A DNA stretch of 64,000 nt from an uncultured Agrobacterium sp. (GTDB taxonomy: Bacteria > Pseudomonadota > Alphaproteobacteria > Rhizobiales > Rhizobiaceae). The stretch covers positions 248,001 through 312,000 of the forward strand of contig CAJYTK010000022.1 in assembly GCA_913777615.1 (NCBI GenBank). Reading direction: 5' to 3'. Below, piece after piece: positions 58,534 through 64,000 of the stretch (positions within the stretch are counted from its first letter, which is position 1; each line of letters opens with the position of its first letter). A program made the translations under genes and the position numbers. Below the pieces are notes generated by a model. It was not told the DNA's origin. It searched no databases and worked only from the letters and a program-made list of their open reading frames with translations.

Positions 58534-58644
58534 TTTCTTCTCTCCTTGAAGCGAGTCATCGGAACCCCGGGAGGCATTCCACTGACGACTCCTTGACTTG
58601 GATGGTCTTGCCGTTTTGTCAGCATTTCTGCTGGTATGCGGCGT

Positions 58645-58673
58645 ATATAAGGAGCGATTTTTCTGGCTGCAAG
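58645..58673 (-). promoter_or_regulatory. RpoH (heat-shock) promoter of dnaK
   Basis: On the minus strand CTTGCAG starts at 58673 and CTTATAT at 58651-58645, matching the alphaproteobacterial RpoH pattern CTTG then CYTATNT. The start site would give a leader of about 100 nt. Confidence 0.6.
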
Positions 58674-58797
58674 GCGAATGGCGCCAGCGAAGGCAGCAAA
58701 AAGAAAGATTTGCTGCACTTCTTCATCATGCTTCTAAGGCTTGTGTGACGGACCAGCAAACGACACAACAGGTCGTGTATCTCTTCAAGTCGGCACC

Positions 58798-60819
58798 TTA
58801 CCTTTGCGGCTTAATGAGACTTTTGACCCTCTGGGCAAAGACATCAAGCTGGAAGGGCTTCGTCATCACGTGCATGCCATGTTCAAGGTGGCCGTGATTG
58901 AGCACCGCATTTTCAGCATATCCGGTGATGAACAGCACCTCAAGATCCGGTCGAGCAACGCGTGCCGCATCCGCCAGCTGACGTCCATTCATGCCGCCAG
59001 GCAGTCCCACATCGGTGATCAGAAGGCTGATCTGTCTGCGGGAATTGAGCAGCCGCAAGGCCGATGGCCCATCTTCGGCTTCGATGACCGCGTAACCCAG
59101 ATCCTGAAGTTCCTCCACGGCCAGCATTCTGACCAGAGGCTCGTCATCGACCAACAGGATCGTTTCGCCACCCTCGGCGCGCGGTGCATCCATCTGGATT
59201 TGCGCTTCCGGATCCTCCGCGTCTATGTCACCAGCGTAACGTGGCAGATAGATGCAGATCATCGTGCCTTTACCGATCTCGGAGTAAATCCGGGCCGCGC
59301 CGCCGGACTGGCCGGCAAAACCATAGACCATGGAAAGGCCGAGCCCAGTGCCTTGACCGATAGGTTTTGTGGTGAAGAACGGGTCGAAAGCGCGCTCGAT
59401 AATGTCCTGCGACATTCCCGTTCCCGTGTCGGAAACGCAAAGCGACACATATTGCCCTGGTTCCAGCCCGCGCATGCGGGCCGCCCGCTCATCCATCCAG
59501 CGATTTCCTGTCTCGATGGTGAGGTTGCCACCATTCGGCATGGCATCTCGCGCATTGATGCACAGGTTGAGAAGCGCGTTTTCCAGCTGGCCAGCGTCGA
59601 CAAATGTCGGCCATAGCCCCGCAGCGCCAACCGTTTCCACCTTGATCCCTGGGCCAACGCTGCGGACCACAAGTTCCAGCATGCTGTCGACGAGGGTATT
59701 GATATTCAGTGGTTTGGGATCGAGTGTCTGGCGGCGCGAGAAGGCCAGAAGACGTTGCGTCAGTGCAGACGCACGCTTGGTGGCACCCATGGCACCATTG
59801 ATGTAGCGCGAAAGGTCGTCCACCCGGCCCTGCGCAAGCCGGGTATTCATCATCTCCAGACTGCCGCTGATACCAGCGAGAATGTTGTTGAAGTCGTGTG
59901 CAAGCCCGCCCGTCAACTGGCCGACGGCTTCCATCTTCTGGGCCTGGCGCAGAGCCTCCTCCGCGACCATCAATTCGGCAGTGCGCTCCTCAACCTGTTG
60001 CTCAAGAGTTGCGTTCAGGGCTTCGAGCGCGAGTTCGGCTCGTCTGCGTGCCGTAATATCTTGAAAAAGAACGGCAACCTGGCGGCGCTCTTTGGGCTCG
60101 ATGCGAACGGCGGCAAGCTCCAGATAGCGCCCAGTCGCAACCAGTTCCTGTTGAAAGCGGATGGGCTCGCCGGTTTTCAAAACAGCGCCATATCGTGCGA
60201 TCCAGGCATCAGCTTCGTCCGGTACCATTTCACGCAATTTCTGGCCGACCACGTTCGGTATTCCGGCATGTCGCGCATATGCGTCGTTTGCCTGGATATG
60301 CACATAGTCGCTATCCGGCCCGTGTGGCCCATCCAAGAATTCGATAATGCAAAAGCCTTCATCGATCGCATCGAAGAGGCCTTTGTAGAGGTCTTCGCTG
60401 TCGCGTCTTGCACGGTCTGAGAGAGTGCGTTCCGTGACGTCCGAGCCTTCGACGAAAATAGCGCAGACCTCGCCGTTCTCATCGCGGATCGGCTGATAGA
60501 GAAAGTCGAGATAACATTCCCTGCCAGATCCATCCTCATTGGCGTGGATGACGAAAAGAGCACCGAGAGCTTTATAGGGTCTGCCCGTTGTGTAGACCTC
60601 ATCGAGAATGTTGACGAAGCCTTGCTCTGCGGCCTCAGGAAGCGCTTCCGCGACCGTTCGTCCAACAATATCGTGACGTCCAACGAGATTCATATAGCTC
60701 GGATTGGCAAGCTCGAAGCGGTGGTTTGGGCCCCGCAAAAGCGCAATGAAGGTCGGCGCCTGCTCAAAAAGCTGAGTCAGGATCGGACCGATATTCCCAG
60801 GATCGTTATTCACAGTCAT
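58798..60819 (-). CDS. Hybrid sensor histidine kinase (PAS-PAS-kinase-receiver)
   Basis: A 673-residue soluble hybrid kinase. Two PAS domains (about 15-130 and 145-260) are followed by a coiled coil and HisKA with His308 in GGLAHDFNNIL. The ATPase is intact by its motifs: N box LCINARDAM (419-427), G1 DTGTGM (464-469), G2 GTGLGL (490-495). A C-terminal receiver has Asp603 in ITDVGLPGG. No membrane segment or LOV cysteine motif is seen. It begins 5 bp after the response-regulator stop and is last in a three-gene operon. Confidence 0.92.
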   Translation of the reverse strand: MTVNNDPGNIGPILTQLFEQAPTFIALLRGPNHRFELANPSYMNLVGRHDIVGRTVAEALPEAAEQGFVNILDEVYTTGRPYKALGALFVIHANEDGSGRECYLDFLYQPIRDENGEVCAIFVEGSDVTERTLSDRARRDSEDLYKGLFDAIDEGFCIIEFLDGPHGPDSDYVHIQANDAYARHAGIPNVVGQKLREMVPDEADAWIARYGAVLKTGEPIRFQQELVATGRYLELAAVRIEPKERRQVAVLFQDITARRRAELALEALNATLEQQVEERTAELMVAEEALRQAQKMEAVGQLTGGLAHDFNNILAGISGSLEMMNTRLAQGRVDDLSRYINGAMGATKRASALTQRLLAFSRRQTLDPKPLNINTLVDSMLELVVRSVGPGIKVETVGAAGLWPTFVDAGQLENALLNLCINARDAMPNGGNLTIETGNRWMDERAARMRGLEPGQYVSLCVSDTGTGMSQDIIERAFDPFFTTKPIGQGTGLGLSMVYGFAGQSGGAARIYSEIGKGTMICIYLPRYAGDIDAEDPEAQIQMDAPRAEGGETILLVDDEPLVRMLAVEELQDLGYAVIEAEDGPSALRLLNSRRQISLLITDVGLPGGMNGRQLADAARVARPDLEVLFITGYAENAVLNHGHLEHGMHVMTKPFQLDVFAQRVKSLIKPQR

Positions 60820-60824
60820 CGCAC

Positions 60825-61235
60825 TTAAGACGTCGTTGTTAGCGGCATGATCAGGTTCGGCGGCACGACAAGCCCATTCTTGCCGCTGATCAAGGCGTCC
60901 AGATAGCCAAGTGCGTTTTGCAAGCCATTGACAGTGTAAGGCTTTTCGATAGCGCCGACAGCGCCGGCAAAATCGGGCGGAATGCGTTTGATATTGCCGC
61001 TGACAAAGACATAGGGGACATTTTTGCTGGCGAGAAACCTGCCGACATCCACGCCGGTCGGACCATCGAGAAGATGAATATCGACAAAAGCAAAGTCGGC
61101 ACTTTCCTTTTCAATCAGAGCAATGGCCGATGCGCTATCGGCTGCGACGCCGACAACGCTATGCCCTGCTGCCTCAACTTCGCTTTCCAGTTCGAGTGCC
61201 AGAAGTGCCTCATCCTCCACGATGATAATGCGCAA
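60825..61235 (-). CDS. Single-domain response regulator
   Basis: A 136-residue receiver with no output domain. The acidic pair Glu7-Asp8, phospho-acceptor Asp52, Ser79 and Lys98 are in place. TTG 61235 is proposed as start because AAGGA lies 8 bp upstream and it follows the LOV gene's TGA by one base; another TTG at 61259 would overlap that gene. Context is like LovR-type partners of LOV kinases, but I do not claim orthology. Confidence 0.85.
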   Translation of the reverse strand: MRIIIVEDEALLALELESEVEAAGHSVVGVAADSASAIALIEKESADFAFVDIHLLDGPTGVDVGRFLASKNVPYVFVSGNIKRIPPDFAGAVGAIEKPYTVNGLQNALGYLDALISGKNGLVVPPNLIMPLTTTS

Positions 61236-61236
61236 T

Positions 61237-62355
61237 TCATGATTCCTTCTTATGTCCAACCAACAGCGTCACGCTTACAATCGTCTGCCGGCCATTCTGT
61301 TCTCGTTTAATATCTGCGCTGACCTGACGCGCACAGGTTTCCAGCAACATCTGACTGAAGCGCTGTTCCTCCTCATCGACCTTCACAGGATCGATCGTAT
61401 CGGCGACCTGGATGAGGAAATGTCCGTTGAGCCTCTTTACGGTCACCTTGATGTCACCGCCACCATCGCCCAGCCCGCGTCTGACGACATCGCCCACCAA
61501 CTCGTTGACGATAAGCGACAGAGGCGATGCCTTGTCTGCAGGGACGTAAACCGGCGACAGGTCCAGTGTGACATTGATATCGGTGCGCTTCAGTTGACTT
61601 GTCAGGTTGACCACGAGGTCTTCTGCGAAGTCGGCCACGTCGAAACGGGCGATGTTATCGAGCGTGAACAGCTTGCGGTGAACGGTGCTGAGCGCCTCGA
61701 TGCGGTTGAGCACCGATTTTAGTGTTGCACTCGCCGTCTCATTCTTCGTCATCCGCTCTTGCAGCTTCACGATGGACGCCATCGTCATAAGGTTATTCTT
61801 GACGCGATGATCGACTTCGTGAACCAGCACGGTCTTGGCGTCTAAGGCATCGCGCAGGTCTTTGGTGCGGCGACTGACTTCTTCCTCGGCAAGATTGCGG
61901 GCTTCGGCAAGCTCGGCCTCCTTGTCCTTGATGCGGGTAAAGTCCAGCTGGGACGCGAAGTAGTAGATCACCTCTCCCTTGTCGTCTCTTACGGGGCTGA
62001 CGAACAAGGCATTCCAGAACTCGGCACCATCCTTTCGATAGTTCAGAATATCGACGGATACTGACATCCCTGCGCTGATCGCCTCACGTATCTTAGCGAC
62101 AGCGTTGCGGTCGGTCTTCTCCCCTTGAAGAAGGCGACAATTGCGCCCAATCAGCTCGTCACTGGAATAGCCGGTGAGGTCGTTGAAGGCCATGTTGCAA
62201 AAGATAATCGGGTTATCGTCTTGCTTTGGATCGGTGATGATCATCGGCATACGGGTTGCCTTGAAGGCTGCCGCAAAAGGGTCGCCCGAGGCGTGATCGG
62301 CAAGCAAACGCTCACCCGCCTTACGCGCTTCCGAGGGCAATAAGTAATCAACCAT
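61237..62355 (-). CDS. LOV-domain HisKA_2 histidine kinase-like protein
   Basis: A 372-residue soluble protein. The LOV domain (about 35-140) has GRNCRLLQG with the photo-adduct Cys73 and Asn72, plus the flavin-contact residues Asn105 (NYRKDG), Asn115 (FWN) and Gln136 (SQLD). A coiled coil leads to HisKA_2 with His183 in EVDHRVKNNL. The ATPase half is divergent: the N box reads NELVGDVV and the glycine-rich G1 and G2 motifs are not visible. ATG 62355 is chosen for the conserved N-terminus; the upstream open frame lacks a ribosome site. Confidence 0.88.
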   Translation of the reverse strand: MVDYLLPSEARKAGERLLADHASGDPFAAAFKATRMPMIITDPKQDDNPIIFCNMAFNDLTGYSSDELIGRNCRLLQGEKTDRNAVAKIREAISAGMSVSVDILNYRKDGAEFWNALFVSPVRDDKGEVIYYFASQLDFTRIKDKEAELAEARNLAEEEVSRRTKDLRDALDAKTVLVHEVDHRVKNNLMTMASIVKLQERMTKNETASATLKSVLNRIEALSTVHRKLFTLDNIARFDVADFAEDLVVNLTSQLKRTDINVTLDLSPVYVPADKASPLSLIVNELVGDVVRRGLGDGGGDIKVTVKRLNGHFLIQVADTIDPVKVDEEEQRFSQMLLETCARQVSADIKREQNGRQTIVSVTLLVGHKKES

Positions 62356-62472
62356 GAATTTTCCCGCATTCCACCTCATGCGTAATTGTTCTGCGGTGAA
62401 AAGGTTCCAGAGGGAAGCGCTCTTCGATATATGGTCGTCGATGCAGCTGCGAGAAACTTTTGTTCTGCGAAG

Positions 62473-62484
62473 GCGTTCGAACGC
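62473..62484. promoter_or_regulatory. Palindrome between the LOV gene and the SelT-like gene
   Basis: GCGTTCGAACGC is a perfect 12-bp palindrome in the 226-bp divergent intergenic region (62356-62581). A role as operator is possible but unproven. No convincing promoter was recognised in the region. Confidence 0.35.
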
Positions 62485-62581
62485 AACGTCTGCAGTGGCC
62501 ATTTGCAAAATGCGAATCCTCTGCAAGATGCTGTTCTCACAATACGGGCCGCCGCTGCGAGCTTGAACGAGGATCACCGAA

Positions 62582-62890
62582 ATGGATGAAACCGCAAAGC
62601 CCCGAATCGCGATTACCTATTGCACGCAGTGTAACTGGTTGTTGCGGTCGGCGTGGATGGCGCAAGAGCTGCTCAGCACGTTTGCCGACAGCCTCGGCGA
62701 GGTCGCGCTCATCCCCGCAACAGGCGGACGCTTCGACATCACCGTGGATGGGAAGCTTCTATGGGAACGTAAACGCGATGGTGGCTTTCCGGGTCCGAAG
62801 GAACTGAAGCAGCGCCTGCGCGATATGATCGACCCTGATCGCGATCTCGGCCATCTCGACAGGCAAAAGAACGAAGGATTGGATACGTAG
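62582..62890 (+). CDS. SelT/SelW/SelH (Rdx) family protein
   Basis: A 102-residue thioredoxin-fold protein with the CxxC motif CTQC (Cys14, Cys17) just after the first strand. This is the position of the Cys-x-x-Sec in eukaryotic SelW; here both are Cys. The GGRFDITVDGKLLWERK core and FPGPKELKQRLRDMI follow. Function in bacteria unknown. It is divergent from the LOV operon. Confidence 0.85.
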   Translation: MDETAKPRIAITYCTQCNWLLRSAWMAQELLSTFADSLGEVALIPATGGRFDITVDGKLLWERKRDGGFPGPKELKQRLRDMIDPDRDLGHLDRQKNEGLDT

Positions 62891-63061
62891 AGCCTGCCCC
62901 TTGCGACCAAAACAAAGGTGCCAGCCCGATGATGTCCTGTCGGTGTAACGGACAGGTCCGCCCGCTTGGCGCATGACGATGCTTGAAGACCAGTTGGCAA
63001 CAGGTGAAAGCATGTTTTTTGATGAAAAAACAAGGATCGTCATAAAACTTCAAAATCCCTG

Positions 63062-63090
63062 TTGACACCAGCCGCTCGCCCCCGTACATG
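63062..63090 (+). promoter_or_regulatory. tRNA-Leu promoter
   Basis: TTGACA (63062-63067), 17 bp, TACATG (63085-63090), placing the start a few bases before the tRNA. The 170 bp between the SelT-like gene and this promoter hold nothing I recognise. Confidence 0.75.
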
Positions 63091-63100
63091 GCTCCTCGTC

Positions 63101-63187
63101 GCCCAGATGGCGGAATTGGCAGACGCGCCAGCTTCAGGTGCTGGTACTCGAAAGGGTGTGGAGGTTCGAGTCCTCTTCTGGGCACCA
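63101..63187 (+). tRNA. tRNA-Leu(CAG)
   Basis: An 87-nt class II tRNA with acceptor stem GCCCAGA/TCTGGGC, GGTTCGAGTCC in the T arm and an encoded CCA. Anticodon stem CCAGC/GCTGG encloses the loop TTCAGGT, giving anticodon CAG (reads CUG). An integrase-like gene starts about 90 bp downstream, so the 3' end is the likely attachment site. Confidence 0.96.
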
Positions 63188-63241
63188 TTCCCATACAAGT
63201 TATTGATTTTCCCCAATTCTGGGGAATTTAGGCCGCTCACT

Positions 63242-63264
63242 GGGTCACAGGAGCGGGTCACAGG
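63242..63264. repeat. Direct repeat just upstream of the integrase
   Basis: GGGTCACAGG occurs twice, at 63242-63251 and 63255-63264, 13 bp apart. Possibly an integrase arm site; the region is also open in the integrase frame, so it could be coding. Confidence 0.35.
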
Positions 63265-63275
63265 TGCTACTTCGA

Positions 63276-64000
63276 ATGCCACGTCCAATGCTGCGGGAAG
63301 GGTCGTCCGTTCCTCAGTTTCGTCGCCGAGTTCCAGCCGATATTCTCGACATCGCGCGAGGCAAATTTGTCCTTGTAGAGCTGCCCGCGATGAAAGGCGA
63401 GCCATCCGTTCCTGTCACAGTCACGGCGGGACAGTTCATCAAGTTCAGCCTTCAAACTTACGATCCTGACATCGCGAAATTTCGGCACGCCGCCGCCAAC
63501 ATTCAGGTAGACCGCCACATCCAAGCATGGCGGCAAGGCCCGTCCACGATCAGTCACATCCAGATTGTCGCTCTCTCCGGGGAAATCTATAGACTTCTTG
63601 TTGATCGCTTTCGCGAAAATCCCGGATCACCCGCTAATTGGGCTGCCTTCAAGGCGTTCAATCGCGCTGCTCAGGAGGGCCGCCTTCTAAACGCGCCATC
63701 GCTTATGCCGGGAGAACTGCCGAGTGAAGCGCAAGCTTTTGCAATCTTCGGTGCTGAGCTAACACAGGGCGTGAATGCTATGCCCGCCGATACCGTTGAT
63801 GCGCTCAAAGCGCTCGAAGCGAGATTTGGCGTTGTGACAGACTGGATTTTACAAAAGCACGGTCTCTCGATTGATGCCGAGTGCCGTGCGAAGCTCCTGC
63901 GTCACGTTGCTACCTCCTCGCAAGATGCTGGCTGGAGCCTCAAGAGAAATGCGGAAGGTGACTATACGCCTGACACCAAGGCCGCCCGTTTCCCGCCTGT
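63276..64000 (+). CDS. Tyrosine recombinase (integrase), N-terminal part, truncated by window end
   Basis: An open frame from ATG 63276 to the last base, about 241 codons, with no stop. It starts MPRPMLREGSSVPQFRRRVP, a pattern I associate with the N-terminal DUF6538-like region of phage-type integrases, followed by a helical region. The catalytic domain lies beyond the window, so activity cannot be judged. Its place beside tRNA-Leu, on the same strand, is typical of a genomic island or prophage. An upstream GTG at 63264 is an alternative start. Confidence 0.72.
   Translation, partial: MPRPMLREGSSVPQFRRRVPADILDIARGKFVLVELPAMKGEPSVPVTVTAGQFIKFSLQTYDPDIAKFRHAAANIQVDRHIQAWRQGPSTISHIQIVALSGEIYRLLVDRFRENPGSPANWAAFKAFNRAAQEGRLLNAPSLMPGELPSEAQAFAIFGAELTQGVNAMPADTVDALKALEARFGVVTDWILQKHGLSIDAECRAKLLRHVATSSQDAGWSLKRNAEGDYTPDTKAARFPP

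Noticed and set aside
62356-62581. EcfG-type general-stress promoter before the LOV gene
   Set aside because: GGAAC occurs on the minus strand, but no CGTT -10 element lies at 16-18 bp.

Overview
The window looks like a chromosomal segment of an alphaproteobacterium of the Rhizobiaceae, most likely Agrobacterium or a close Rhizobium relative. This rests on gene content and order (a small SRP RNA upstream of dnaX, cycM, a nudC/pheA/kdsB group, rpmF, a dnaK-dnaJ pair, a LOV-type HisKA_2 kinase), on moderately high G+C, and on intergenic palindromic repeats of the kind scattered through rhizobial genomes. It is my inference from family resemblance; no database search was run.

Layout. 1-6.9 kb: the end of a MOSC protein, ybaB-dnaX, the SRP RNA, HIT-nudC, kdsB-pheA and cycM. 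7-11.4 kb: an RND efflux pair (adaptor plus permease). 11.6-13 kb: tRNA-Ser(GGA), a small membrane protein and msrA. 13.2-21.2 kb: a long nucleoside uptake and salvage operon (BMP-type ABC transporter, cdd, purine nucleoside phosphorylase, deoC, deoA). 21.3-30.8 kb: cysK, a LysE exporter, dut, prfC, coaBC, a YjbR-like protein, a SnoaL-like protein, a GNAT/nitrilase pair and lepA. 30.9-38.8 kb: a thioredoxin-reductase-like flavoprotein divergent from an Rrf2 regulator, a MocR regulator divergent from a DMT exporter, a GH25 lipoprotein and a class A PBP. 39-43.3 kb: a YbaK deacylase, a three-hairpin small RNA with anti-Shine-Dalgarno loops, a cold-shock gene, a possible micro-gene behind a CtrA-like box, an M20 peptidase, a MarR regulator and a second possible CU-rich RNA. 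43.4-54.4 kb: polA, a 2H phosphoesterase, rpmF, a DctB/DctD-like two-component pair and a tctCBA tricarboxylate transporter. 54.5-58.7 kb: slyX, a DUF924 protein, dnaJ and dnaK (RpoH-type promoter). 58.8-62.9 kb: a LOV kinase, a single-domain response regulator and a hybrid kinase in one operon, divergent from a SelT/SelW-like gene. 63.1-64 kb: tRNA-Leu(CAG) followed by the start of a tyrosine-recombinase gene, the left edge of an integrated element that continues past the window.

Most of the window is ordinary core chromosome. The most unusual parts are the LOV protein, whose photoreceptor and phospho-histidine residues are intact while its ATP-binding boxes look eroded, suggesting a light-gated phosphotransfer protein beside an intact hybrid kinase; the small RNA with three CUCCUCCC loops; and two TTAA-N7-TTAA (CtrA-type) boxes, one before the PBP gene and one before a 19-codon reading frame.
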